Source: Anadara kagoshimensis
Lineage: Eukaryota; Mollusca; Bivalvia; Arcoida; Arcidae
DNA length: 64,000 nucleotides
Direction: 5' to 3'
Assembly: GCA_021292105.1 (NCBI GenBank)
Contig: CM037874.1
Location: 31,450,800-31,514,799, forward strand
The position numbers were made by a program, and so were the translations under genes. The notes under the pieces are model-generated. The model saw nothing but the letters and a program-made list of their open reading frames with translations, was not told the origin of the DNA and made no database searches. Numbering within the stretch: position 1 is the stretch's first letter; each line of letters opens with the position of its first letter. Shown in pieces: positions 46,154-61,100 of this stretch.

Positions 46154-49100
46154 CTGAAAAAGAAAACATGCCAAGTTTGAAAACCTACCATAACTACTTC
46201 AACTCTAAACTTGTTTAACTCTTTAGTCAAATTGTGTGGCATTTCCTTGAGTGGAACTTTCATTTTTCTTATTCTCATTTATCAGTCTCAGTAAAGGGAG
46301 TGTCCAGTGATTTTAATAAAGCCATCAAGGTAACAAATGTTGTCAGCTACTTGTTTGGATTAAGTTTGTTGCATACTTCCACCAAGATTAAGTTTTCTGA
46401 ATATGTTTTGCAATAAATATTACTCAATACATGCTTCTACTTAAAAAATTCCAGAGACAAAGTGGTCTAAAGAACCAGTTTATGAATCACAAAGCCTCTC
46501 ACTGCTTAGGTTATAATCTCACTATGAAGATTCTAGTGTGAAAAAGTTTGCTTGCAAAGATCTGTGGCTTTTCTCTGTACTCTTGTTTGCTCCACAAAGT
46601 AAGAACTAACTTTGACATACATGTAAGTGAAATAACCTTGAAGCCACACCATATGTTGTAGCTCTATTCCACTCCACCCTTAATGTTCTAGTCAAACTAC
46701 CGTATCTGATACATGAAAGCTTAAAAACAGAAATAACAGGATTTAACCAAACTGAATGTCATTGTACCATCTTAGTAAATTATGACTATTTTGTTTTGGT
46801 CAGGTCGCTATTTAGGTCTCAATACCTTTTCTATAAAGGTTGAAATTCACTCTGAAAAAAACTTAGTAAGAAAGTTTGTTTAACTTGTTCACTTGATAAA
46901 AGGTCCCATTTTCTCAGGGTATTATTATTTCCTCTACCATTCCATAAGCGATAGCCTGAAAAAGGTCTACAACCATGATTTGATAACATCTAGGAGAAGT
47001 TTCACGTGGGATAAGTGTGGGAAAGTCTGTTGGTTCACTTAACAAAGATCAGTGGTTTTATCAGGGTTGCTTTATTTCTTCTATCATTCTAAAATCGATT
47101 ATATTAAATAGGGTCTTTAAACATGCTTTTATACCATCTAGATGATATTTCATTTCAGCCAAAAATCTTGCTGATGGAAAGTCTGTTTGTCATTTAACAA
47201 AGGTAAGTGGTTTTCTCAGAATATTTCTATCAATCAGAACCATGAAGATACTACTTTGTTTGAATGATTTTCTGAAAATACAAACCTGTATTGCTCTATC
47301 TATAACTCTTAATGCCATATTTGGTGCTGCTACTTTGATCATCGCTATTTCTGGTGCTGCCACCTGCAGATAAACAAAGCAATCAAAATTAATTTCTGGT
47401 ACTTGACAATGAAACAACATCATATACATACCTATACAAAAAGCTTGTAGTTTTCCAGGCAAATACACTATTTTTAGCACTTTTAAGTACCTTGCCACTT
47501 CCTCATATTAGCTATGTGTAAATTTGAAAGTACATTTAGGTGACCTAGCAATGTTTAACATAATATGTCTAAGGTATGTTTTGTATATTCATCAGATAAG
47601 ATCTTTTTAAGATTTTTACTAACCCCTCCCCCCACCTTTATGGGGCACCAGGAAGACATAATTCAGAAACTATGCACCCCCCCCACCATCTTTTTAATCT
47701 CACTCTGGTATATTGATTTTAACACCTACAATCTTGTATAATGGGGTTCGCCGCCGTACCACATGATCAATACCTTTTAACGTTTGTGCGGAACATTTTG
47801 GAAAATGTCAACGTTACAAATTCCCGGAACAACGTCGTTTTTACGGGAAAACGTCATATTGTGCGATTCCATGTCCATTGGAAACAAGCGTTTCACAGAC
47901 ACGTTAGAAGGTATCACGTGGTACAGCAGCAAACCCCATTGTGAAAGATTGTTACCTTATTCTCAAAATGATTAGTTTATCTATTTGATTTTAGCACCAT
48001 CGATCTTGTTTTTTTTATTGTTACCTTATTCCCAAAATGATCCATCATATGAGCTGCCTTTAACACTAACAATCTTGTTTGTTCTATTTCAATCCTGGAC
48101 TGAGCAACATCAGCCTGGATGGTTCCTTGTGCTGCTAATGGTTTACCAAAGGCTATTCTCTCCTGTGTCTGTCAACAGATAAATGAAAAAATATAAACTT
48201 AAAAAAACCTTGTACCCTTCAACAAGATATGTAGTCAGTGATAGTACATGTTAAATAATCCTAAAAATATGTTTACTAGAACAAAAATGGGGCTAAGTAA
48301 TTCCTTAGGTCAATATACTATTTTTGCTATTCATAATCATTGGATGCTGGATCCAACTGCAAGAAACAGTTTTTAATCTACCCGAAAAAGGACCTTTCAG
48401 ATTAAATTGGGATACAAATTTGGGCCACTGTGAACATACTTAAACATATTTTGACCCACCTAAAGCCTTTCCATACTAATGTTGTTCTTATTGACATATG
48501 GCCGGCCATGCGCATTATGTTCCGACACTGGTCGCCATCACGGTAGATGTACTAGTGTCTGCGACGTCATGAAACGACACAATTCAGGATGAGTTTTTAT
48601 TCTTTTTGAGTGTAAATCAAGCATGCCATTCATTTGTCCGAACATTGTTTGTGTGGCTGGCGATCAGTCATTTGTTCCAGTGTTTCATAGATGAAGATTC
48701 ATGTTTATGTATGCACAGTAATGATGCAGGGATACTTTAACATGTCACAAGTCTAGCTGTCTGTAATAATAACATAAGCATGAGATATTTTTTTTTTTTA
48801 ACTAATTTTATTGATCTCTCATTTCTCTAATACAAATGTAATTCAAGCCAAGCACAAAGCTGAGTGGCGAGGTCTTGTGTCCACTTTATACTCCACCAGA
48901 AGAAAAGAGGATAGGTAGGTCATGTCTCTAAGACTTAAAGTATCGAGGCTTACTAAAACACAATGGTATAGATTTTTTTAATGCAAATCACTAAGTCACA
49001 CTGAACTGACATTTTTATCAAACCAGCAAAGCTCATGCCATGCCCAGAGCAAAGAAAATCTGTTTCCCCTGTCAACAAGACCTAAAAACTACATCAGTGA

Positions 49101-52100
49101 GGTTTTAAACCATCTGATCTCTTGTCACCAGGACATGAAGAACTTTGTGTTATTCTGCACAAATTTTTTCCCTTGCCTCAGAGGTAATTATCTCCCCCAC
49201 CCCAACCAGAAATTGGTGAGGGAATGTACAGATGCTTTCTGTCCATGTGTCATTCTTTTTGTCTGCACCAGTTGTCCATCAGAAATTGCTAAACTTTAAA
49301 CAAATAATCAGTGGAATGTGTAGTTGTGCATATCATTTTGCCTGTTCTAGTTCAATGATTTTACTAGGAGTTATGGGCCTTTGATTTTTAAAAAAATAAA
49401 TTCATGCTTCAGCAAGGAATCTTGCTTTCACTATGAGCTCTTGTTCATTTTGACATACCCTCTTCACCATAAGTTCTAAGGCCCTTTCAGCATTTCCTAT
49501 CAGCCTCATACAGTGATGAATTCTACCAGGTCCCAGTCTTCCCTGAGCTATTTCAAATCCTCGACCTTCACCTAACAGAATATTGGATACTGGCACTTTG
49601 ACATTTTCAAATAACACCTCTGCATGGCCCTCTGAAATATAAAAATAAAAATTTATACATGTATTTGCATTTTTATATTACAATGGTTTCAGTATGGTCT
49701 AGTAGTCCAGTGGTCTGACATGTCGAAAATACCAGGCCCCAGTTTCACAATCACTCCTTAACTAAGATTTTTCTTAACTTAAATTTAGCAAAGTTTGGCA
49801 AGTTCTTGGTGGAACTAAGAGTAGAAAGTTTTGTCAAAATTTAATACAAATAAACTTGTTATAATCTTTAAAACAACTCCTTAAATTTTTCAATATCTGA
49901 ACAATTACCAAAATTATAAAGATTTTAATTTTGCCAGATTTTAGTAACGGAAAGTATTAGTTTAGAAATGATTGTGAAACTGGGGCCAGCTTACATCTTA
50001 CAACTCTCCACCTCGATAACATTTGGCAGATGGTAGTGAAAAAAAAGCTCACTTGCCAAAAGTCATTGGTTTTCTCCTACCAATTTAGTGTCTCAGAACT
50101 GATCATCTCCATATAAGTGAATGAAAACTGGGGGTGTAAAACATTATTATTCCATTCTAATATTACTATCCTTGTACTATTTTCATTTAATACTGACAGT
50201 ATATTATGTTGCTGACATAAAAATTTTCAATTTAAGAATTTGTAGAAAGTAAAGAGAAATCAACAAAAAGGGAAAAAAATATGACCACTTGTAATTACTC
50301 ATACTTGTATCTACAAATGCCAGTCTGCCTTTCCTAGTGGAATAGTACTGAGACACAGCATGGCCAGCCAGAGGAGGGTCTTCCTCTTAGCCTGCCTTGC
50401 CTTTCCCATGGACTTATACTGATGCAGGGCTCAGATAAATTTTTTCAAACTACTTAGCCCTGAGACAAGTAATCAGGTGTTGTGTGCTTAGCATCAGTAC
50501 TTGTAATTTAGCACTAGAAAAGATGTAATTTTTTAATTTAGCATTATATTTTGGTAATTTAAACTATCATCAAGGATGATGTCTAACAGATAATCTACTT
50601 GGTACTCGGCTATGTGTCTCCACAAATAACATTATATAGCTATACAACATGTATATATATATATATATATATATGCACAGTCAAATCTGTCTATAAAAGC
50701 CACTCAAGGGAACTAGTATGGACAGGTGGCCTTTATATACAAGTTCAAATAATATGGCTAAAGAACAAATGGGATACAATTCTACTGGCCTTTATAAGTA
50801 GGTGTCCCTTATATAGAAGTGGTCTTTAAGGCAGCTTGGACTATATATATATATATACATACCTGGAGGATCCAAGTATCCAAATACAGATAATGGACGT
50901 ATGATCTTGACACCTGGTGCATCCATGGGAACCAGTATCATACTCTGTTGTTTATGTTTGACTTCATTTGTATTGGTTTTTCCCATAAATACACACACTT
51001 TACATCTTGTATTCATTGCACCTAAAAACAAATGATCATAAAATACCGTAAATAAATCAAAAAAAAAAAAAAAACCCAGAGTACCAACAGTAAATAACAA
51101 GTGTGTCTACACTTAAACATGATTATAAACTTAAAGGGGCATAACTCTGAGAAATTTTATGAGAAAATGTATGAAATCATGCATACCAATGCAACAGTGT
51201 TGAATGAGTAAGCTGAAAACTATAACCAAAAAACGGATGGATAGATGAACAATGCTATATCATAATATGTCCTGTTTCTAAAAAGGGGCATAAAAAGAAA
51301 CAAATAAAGCTGTAGATACCAATCTCTTACCAACCCCTCTTTGTCTCGGAGTATATTTCAGCTTCTTTGCTAGACCAGACTAGCTGCTACAGAGGATGAT
51401 TTTTCTAGAAATCACTACAGACAACTCAGGATCTTCCAAAGGCTAATCTCTCCAGATAAATGACATTTTTCATTTATAAAAAACAATTTATTCTAAACAG
51501 GAGTTTCTTAACTTTCTGGACCACCCGGCCTCACTTCCCTGGTGGAAGTTCACATGACTAACCCAACTTGTCACTTCCAAAGTTTTTACATTGCTTTTGG
51601 ATTGTGATTCAGACATGGATTAGTATGTTTGTTTTTGATTAAGAAAGTTGATGTCAAAGATACCAAAGATTACATGACTGTTAATGTAGATAATAAGCAT
51701 ATTTAATGATACCCATAACATTAGTGTCAAAGTTCTTGTTTCCATTCAAAATGTAATCACATAAACAATTTTTTTCCTATGAAATTGTGTTATTCTGGTA
51801 AAAACTTTTAGGTTAACATTGTTCCAAATTATTCCACATAAATGGTTTGGGTTACTGATTGTTATGTGTCTTGAATTTGATCATGTGGTAAGCTGATGAC
51901 AAAATACTATTGCCTCAGTGGGGCCTTGGTGACCAAGTGGTCTAAAGCACTCATTGACTAAGCTTGAGTCCAACTCAGCACAGACCCTTGTGTAAGAAAG
52001 TGAGAAAGTTTGTGGTTTTCTGTGGGCAATCTGTGTTCTTCCACCTTGATAAGAATGAAAGATTTTGACAGGCCATAAAACACCCCTTTAAAATTTCATT

Positions 52101-55100
52101 ATCTCAGAATTTTCAGTAGAAATAAAAATATTATCACATGTTATATATAGACTCACCAGACGTCCACCATTTTCTGCCATTGATGATGTAATGGTCTCCA
52201 TTTCTGACAATGGATGCTTCAATATTTGTAGCATCAGAAGATGCCACCTAGAAGTAAGTAAACAGTTCCATTTAATAAATACAAATATTGTTCAAATTTC
52301 GATTAATTTTGTAAATCTAAAATATTTAAATTTTTTTTTTTTTACAGTCGTAAACAAGTACTTAAGTACTAATATGTATAACTACAAAAATATAGATAAA
52401 GAACAAACAAGCAAAACAAATACTGTAAAACACTTTATTTTCGCGGCATGAAATTTTCGCGATATTTGTATCAAAGTCACTTCGCGGCATGAAATTTTCG
52501 CGATATCCCGTTGTGAGACCGATACCATCATGAGCCCCTCAGGTAAAAGTCCATTCATATTTATTCGATCAAATTTATTTTCGCGCATATTATTTTCGCG
52601 ATTATTTATGAACTTGCGAATTACGCGAAAATAACATGCACACGAAAATTTCATGTTTTACAGTAACCCAAAAGAGTATGCTCTAAAATGAGCCCAGTGA
52701 ACAAAATTAAATCTTAAATGGAGTGCAAAATATCATTTCATCTACCCAGTCCATCTTTTATTTTTATAAGATTGCATGTCAATTGCAAACTGAATGTCCA
52801 CATAACAGTGAGTTTTCAAACTACTTTTCAAGCTAAACAGTAGACCTATGGCAGTGTGGGGTCTACATGTGACCAGGTAGCTCAATTGGTAGGGCATCCC
52901 ACTTGTATTGGAAACAACCCAGGTAAAAAAAATGAAGTCCTGATTTTGCTGCTGTATTTATCTCCTTTCCTGCTACACAACCATATCATAAATACTCCCC
53001 ATATTAATTCATGTTAAAAATACCTGTGGTTCTGTCATTCCAAAACATGATCTTATTTTCCCGTCTAACAAGGGAAGTAACCACTGTTGTTTTTGTTCCT
53101 CTGTGCCATATCTCACCAGAGTCTCCATATTACCTGTATCAGGGGCACTACAGTTAAATACCTAATGAAAACATTACAAAAACCACCTGTTAGCCATGTA
53201 AGTCAACTACAATATCATTTAACATTAACATGATTAACATTATTGAGCTTGTTCAAGTCAAGTCTTCCAAACAAAAATTCAACTTATCTTTGATGAAAAA
53301 GAAGTCCAATAGGCTCTATGAGGTTTAACTGGCTGTTTTCTTTACAAGTGAGAAAGTGGAAAGCTGAAACATCTAGTTTTTGCTATTTATAGTAACAGAG
53401 ACCAAAGCCTGTGTCAAAATCAAGTAGTTTTGCTGCAAAACCATTATAAACATCATATTTTAAGCTAAACAAAAGTTTGTTCTCCCAGTATTCAATGACA
53501 TTCCACCAATAAAAGTATTTCAACTTTTCTTCAAATCATGACATACCTGTGGAGCTAGGATGTATTTCCCCATTTCCTCACACATAAAGGCATATTCCAC
53601 ATTGCTAAGACCAGCTCCGTATTTCTGTCCTGGATCAGATTCTTTCGGTAAAAATAAATTCCATAGACCTTGTGACTTAGCTTTTTCCTAAAATCATGAA
53701 AAAAATAACGGTTTAGGATCAGGATAGGGTAACAGATATTTCAGCATAAGGGTTGTGGGTCAAACCATTAATTCAATTGAAATTTAAATTGTTGACTATA
53801 TTTTTGATGCTTTATTATCCACACTACAACTGCACGAAAGAAGAGTCAATACCTACAGGGATGAAGCTACAGGGGTGAAGGTTAAGCATTTTGAGTTGAG
53901 GGTCCAGCTCACTTCAGAAAAGAACTTGTAATAGTAATAAATAGCTATTTTAGGAGTAAAAGACTACTAGATGCCAGCTAATCTCTGGACTACATGTATT
54001 TTCATGTCTCGGTCAGACCCGGTTAAGGTTCAAACCCCAACTTCCCACATATGGAGCAACTGGGCCGCTATAGTAGCAAACAACAATCAACTGATTGAAA
54101 CAGACTGATAGGAACACATGCATTTAACGAACACATTAAAAAGTTAATGTACATAAATAAACCAAAACTTTTCTAAAGGGGCTACATTTCCTACACAAAA
54201 ATCATGACCTTCAAGATACGACCTTGAACTCAGTTTAAGGTTATGATTTATCATATGACCATATAGATCATTTGTTTCAAGTTTCATAAACTTCCAAAAG
54301 GGCAGAAATCAGTTATGGTCTGCACACATATTTACACAAGATCAGATGGATAAACAACAACAGTCCGAGTTGGATGGATACAACAGACAGATCTAGACAT
54401 GGGAGATTTCTTAACACCCCCCCCCCCCCCAAAAAAAAAAAAAATTCTGTATAAAGTACTGACTTTAACAACATCAAGCCTTGGATCAGGTTCCCACTGA
54501 TTCTCGGGTCTTCCGCCTGCGATGATGGCTTCTTCTAGTGGTACCACTTCATCCTGGATGAACTTCTTTACTTTATAGTAGAGATCTCTAGCTCTGGGTT
54601 CAAGGGCATCTGGAGAAACTGGAAGCCTTGCTAAAAGGTGAGAAATTAGTGATTTGATTAGATGCTTTTTATGTATAATTTGTTTTCAGAAAATAAATCT
54701 TTAAAACAGATATAATATACATGTGCAACATATATAATATACTGTATAAGAAACATATGTAAGGAAAAAGATTTGCGATTTTTACGGTACACTTGAACTG
54801 CAAATGTATCTTCTCAGCAAAAATTTCTCATTTCCCTTTGCAAATTTTACCTACAGTAAAGAACCGTGAAACTTTCCTACTGCACAGTACTGCACAGAGG
54901 GACTCAAATAAAGTAGTTAGAACAAGAGCCAGAACAGAAAAGAGCAGTATCACAATCAAAATAGGAAGGTGGAAATAGCTGTGCCATGTTTTGAGAATGG
55001 GAAACAACAGGTATACAAAACTGGCACTTACCTGGACACCAGAGGGAAAAAGGAAAAGAAGTTGTTCAAGAGACTTGGAAAAGAACCATCGAAAGAGAGT

Positions 55101-58100
55101 GAAAAGAGCTGGGGTACAATTTATTGACTGAAGAAACCAAAGTAGTGACAGACAAAGGCAAATGGAGAAGACTTGTTAACGGCCCGATTCTCCTAAAGGA
55201 GAGACAAAATAAGTCCAGACAGCCTCATTAAATATTTCAGTTCAGATACAACTTTCATAGTATTCTGTTTTTCAATTTTTCCAAGTTCCACTAAGACAGG
55301 TATTTGCTTTACTCCAGGTGATCAAAATGATTGAACAGGTGTCTGTTTTACTCAGGGTGATAAAAATGATTAGACAGGTGTTTGCTTTACTCCAGGTGAT
55401 AAAAATGATTAGACAGGTGTTTGCTTTACTCCAGGTGATAAAAATGATAAGACAGGTGTTTGCTTTACTCCAGGTGATAAAAATGATTAGACAGGTGTTT
55501 GTTTTACTCAGGCTGATAAAAATGATTTAGACAAGTGTTTGCTTTACTCCAGGTGATAAAAATGATTAGACAGGTGTTTGCTTTACTCCAGGTGATAAAA
55601 ATGATTAGACAGGTGTTTGTTTTACTCAGGCTGATAAAAATGATTTAGACAAGTGTTTGCTTTTGTCAGGGTGATCAAATGATTAAACAGGTGTCTGCTT
55701 TACTCAGGGTGATCAAATGTTTAAACAGGTGTCTGTTTTACTCAGGGTGATCAAAATAATTACAGGTGTTTGCTTTGGCCAGGGTGATCAAATGATTAAA
55801 CAGGTGTCTGCTTTACTCAGGTTGATCAAATGATTAAACAGGTGTCTGCTTTACTCAGGTTGATCAAATGATTAAACAGGTGTCTGCTTTACTCAGGTTG
55901 ATCAAATGATTAAACAGGTGTCTGCTTTACTCAGGTTGATCAAATGATTAAACAGGTGTCTGCTTTACTCAGGTTGATCAAATGATTAAACAGGTGTTTG
56001 CTTTACTCAGGGTGATCAAATGATTAGACAGGTGTTTGCTTTACTGAGGGAGATCAAAATGATGACAGGTATTTGCTTTCCTACGGTGATCAAAATGATC
56101 ATAATTTTCATTACCTAGAGTTTCATTATTTTTAGCTGATGTAGAATATTTCCGCTGTCCCTGCATATTTGTACTGTTTAATGTTTTAGACACTGGCACA
56201 CTTGTAGGAGCAATGTTGCTCTTGGATGCTATATCCCAAGCTTGGTCAGCTAGTAATACAACAAACTCTCCTGCTAGTGCACCTTCCTTAGAGCTGCCTT
56301 GACCTGTAATAAAAGATAAAAAAATACATGAATTAGTAAAAGCTATTCAGACAGATTCTATTTTGAGCTCACTTACATAAAACCAAGTAGATTTTTTCTT
56401 GCACCCCAGATAGAAAAATCCATAAAAAGAGAGGTGCAAGATATCTGCATCTTGTACCCCCCTGTGCAAGATAGCGTACACTCTATTCCCCCCCCCCCCC
56501 CCCCACAAAATTTTATCAACAAAATCAGGGGTGTATCTATAAGTTGAAATTGATTTTAAATTGAAAAATTGTACTTTCTGATGCAAGAAATCGAATCAAT
56601 CACTACTCGGCAAGCCTTGTTCTGGACCAATTATATTAGAACTCAGGTTGAGATTTCCCTATCTGGCACCACAAGTTGTGATAGATTCTATTAGTCTGGC
56701 ATTTCTGTTTTTTCTAACATCCCAGATTGCCATGACATAAGAGCCTAGACTGGGGCCAACAGTTTTGTTACTTTTAACAATAGCCACCTCCTGTCTTTTA
56801 GACTGGGTAAATTTGCACTTAAAATTAAATAAACAAGAAGTCTGTGAGCTATTTCTCACTTACCATACCCACTTTTAACATATGTTAAAATACAAATAAA
56901 ATGCGAAGTTGATGTCCAGCAGACTTGAAATCCGTACTTGTGGTATGAGACCTCATATTGAACTCAGATATAAAATTTCAAGTGGTTGTATTGAGTAGTT
57001 GCTGAGAAAACTGTTACAAAAACCTTTGTATTGGACGAACCGACGGAAGGACAGAGGTAAACCAGTATACCCCTTCTTCTTCAAAGCGGAGGTATAATAA
57101 CAAACTATATTATGACAAGCTACCCAACTGGTAGGATCCTCATTGCAAAGATGTTATATTATGACAATATAGGTCAGAACAGTATATTGGACAACTGGAT
57201 GTAGTTTGTGTTAACACTTTGGTCTTGCATTACTATTGTTATGAGAATTTTTATGGTCAAAATGGAAAATTTGAGTAATTTTTGATAGGGAAAAACTACA
57301 ACATTTTCGTTTCATAATAAAGGTCAAATCACTACTGATGAGGGATTGTATTCTGAAACGGTCGTCTAGTGCTGAAAAGTTAAAACTGGCATAATGTGTA
57401 ATTCATACCTAACTTCATGTATATTAGATAGTAATTTTAGGCAAACAAAATGACTGGTGAGGTGATGATCACTGCACTGCACTCTACATATAATATACAC
57501 TCATATGCAATTGTGACATTTCCATTTTAAACATATTATATGTATTACATGTATATCACGTTTCAAATTTGAAAATCAGACAAAATTCATCATATAAAAC
57601 TTACTTTAATTTATTCAGTTAATATAAAACAGAAAGTCCACCAAAACAAGTTACCGGTACCTGACCTAAATTCACACCAGCAGTTTAATCTACTGGTATC
57701 ATTAAGTACATAGTTCTATATATTGACCTTTAGTCTCTGTCAAGTGATATCTCATCAATACTTTTTATGTTATTTTACAGTTATTTTTTTTACAAATATA
57801 ACAATAAATCTTGTAAATTCAAAATTTGAACTACAATTGAAAAATCAAGTAATGAATATTTATATGTATTATATATTCTTGATTTACATATATATACAAT
57901 TCTAATTATAAAAAGGATTTTATATACAGATATATTTTCCTATTTTCCTACTGCATGTTTCATGCTTACATAATTTGATATAATGCTGCTTGTAAAAGTA
58001 GAACTCAAACATCAATGATCAAATTCATCTAAAATTCAATAAAAACAAACATATCTATCCATGTCCAAATCACATTCCTAAAGACATGAAATCAAAGTTG

Positions 58101-61100
58101 AAACTTTGAAACTGGCAAATTAAGTTAAACATGTGAACTTCCACCAGGGAAGTGAGGCTAGGTACTCTGAAAGAGTAAGTGCCTCTTGTTTAGCTATTTT
58201 CACCCACCACACGTGTAATTGAAATTGAGAATGAAATGATCATGGAACAATTGGAAGTCAAATATATCTGTGGCAATTTTGGTCAACAACATCGTAATGA
58301 TAGCAATCTAAAAATCCAATTTGCTGTTTTCCTAAATTAAAAAACCTAATCTCATTGTAATCCTGATGTTTAAGTACTTAGCTTACAATTTAGGCTATTG
58401 CTGTTACCCACACCACTTAGTTGATAAATTTAACAGGGGTTCCAAATTTCCCAGGTCTGAGGTCTGGGACCTATTGATTTTATATTGGGACCCTTGATAT
58501 CTTAACAGTGAAAGTGTGATTGACCCTGTCCTTTTTACCAGGAAAATACTGCCTTTTCTATATGAAAACATGGTTGCAATTTGACCTTTCAATGAAGATA
58601 TTGGACTTTCAAAACTTTATGTTAGATCTGCTAAAAATACAGGCAAAAGGCCTGGACCTTCCATAACAATATCATTTTTGAAGCCCTGCCTTTAACATGT
58701 TATAATGGCTACATACATGTATATGTATTCTACAGAAGAAAAGGTATGGTTTGAGGTCTCTCTCGTTTTTTACCGTGTTGTCACATATGGAATGGCATGC
58801 CGCAGCATTCAGGAGCCAGTTGTTCAAAGCTTGATTAGTCAAAATTAGAATTTGGCATAATTTAAGATATATATTGAGGCATTCAGTTCAGGGATGGTGG
58901 AGGAAACCAGAGTGCCTGCAGAAAACCACTGACCTTTGCCAAGCAAACTGACAAACTTGCAGTATTTGAGAGGGATTCTAAACCCTAGAAGATAAAAGGC
59001 ATTGTGATCTGGTGATGCATGCTATAGTCCACTTGGCTACAGAGTGAACAGACAGATGGACAGGGTGTATGTTTTATGTTGGTGAGAGAAAAATGGAATA
59101 GGCAGGTTATACTCCAGTTTTAGGCTTACATTATTTATAGCAAAAGCAATTAAAATGAAGACATGAATTTATCTTATATATGTAATGTCAACAAGAAAAT
59201 TCAGTGAATTAGGATCCCCACCAGCAGGTTATTTTTTTGTGATTTGCACATATGTTCAAAGGGCAATAACTCCCAGGAAAATGAGCATTCCAACTGGGGT
59301 TAACAATATGCACATCTCCAATCAATGTTGATGATTTGCACAAAGTTTCTTGAAAAATTGATTCATAGCTTTGGAGACTTTGTGCAGACAAGAATTTTGG
59401 ATGGACAGAAAGAGAGAAGAAAGGAAAAACAGACAGACTGAAACTTCATATTAATATTCTCCTCTTTCTTTGAAAGGTGGGGGATAATAAAAAGGGTGAT
59501 TTGGGTGAACACATACAGAATTATATATATACATACATGTAACAAAACATTGAGTTGAATAATAATGTTTAACATCCCAGTCAAGAATATTTCACTTATA
59601 TCGACATGTCACCAGCTAAAAGCGAAGGTGCAGAATTTTACCTGTGCTTTGTGCTGATGGCATTATACAGCCAGGTTCTTTATCATGTCATGCCTACTGT
59701 GACACAGGACTTCATTTATTTTAAGTTCTTATCTGAAAGAACCATGACTTCCATATTCTAATGTTGAGTACTTGGCAAAAGAACAGTCAATACCCACTTT
59801 GAAGTCTTGGAACAGACCCTGTTGGGGTTCGAACCCATGACCTACCACTACCAGTTGAGCTACCATAGTGGTCCAACAAAAAGTTGATATACATAAGCAT
59901 ATACATGTATACTTGACAATATATATTATCTTAAGAAATAAAATAGAATGTTATTTCTTATATTTACAATTATAAAAAATATTGTTAGCATGTCGGAAAT
60001 GTAAAATTATCACTGCAATAATTTATTTCATTCAAGATGCCGACAAACATATGGGATTGATGGAACAGCATTGCTCCAAATAAGGATAGTTACACCTGGA
60101 CTAGACTTGAATACTGACCAATCAAACGAAGCATGATGTAATAGGATGACATTCTGTGACATAATCGGATAGTTCAACGTTACATAATCAGAGGTCATGA
60201 CCCCTCATTGTATTCAAGAGCAATTGAATGCCATTGAAAACAAATAGGTTCATGTAAAGAAGGTCAATTCCAGTTGTAAACATTACTAAATACTATGTAG
60301 GGTCTTTTCTACAAAACCTTTCTCCAGTTTATTAATGATAACCACACCTTGGTCTTATGACCAATAATTTTAGCATTTGTCTTTGTAGATGAGCTTTTAA
60401 TGTAAGTTAAAATGATTTGTACGAATATGTCACTGGTATGCATGGCGATGGAAATTTGAATATATTGCAAATTTATTATTTGAATAATTGCCTATCGATT
60501 GCAAATTTTAATATTTACATGGATTGTAGTTGTGAATTCATATATTCACGAAATGACGCTTGGGGGTCGGCACGTGAAATGCGATACTCGCAAATTCAAA
60601 GTAATCTGCAGTAACAGAATCATGAAAATATTTTGATATTATACTGTTTAAATTGTTTTAATGGTTAAACATGTGTAATAAAACAAAAAAATATCAAAGT
60701 TATTTTTTTAAATATAGAAGATTGACATTTTTACTTTCAGTCTTCAGGCTGGTTAAAATTCCAGATTAACTTGGACCCAGAATACATGATTTTCCTTGAT
60801 TGTTTAAAACTATTATTTTATTGGTTATGGAGAAAATTAACATGTCATATTATGGGAATAACATTTTTTTATAGTTTAACAAATCAAATTATGCAATCCC
60901 ATATATATATTACTACTTGATCTATTATGATAAATAAGGAAACCTTAGCAAGTACTTAGTTAATTTTCCTGCAAGATGATGTCATGTGATTATGATTTTG
61001 ACATCATGTATTTTTCTCACGTGTTGAGATATACTAATGCTGAACTCTCTAGAGGGGATCTGTTGTGTCAGTGTTAATATCTGCAGCATTTCACAAAGAG

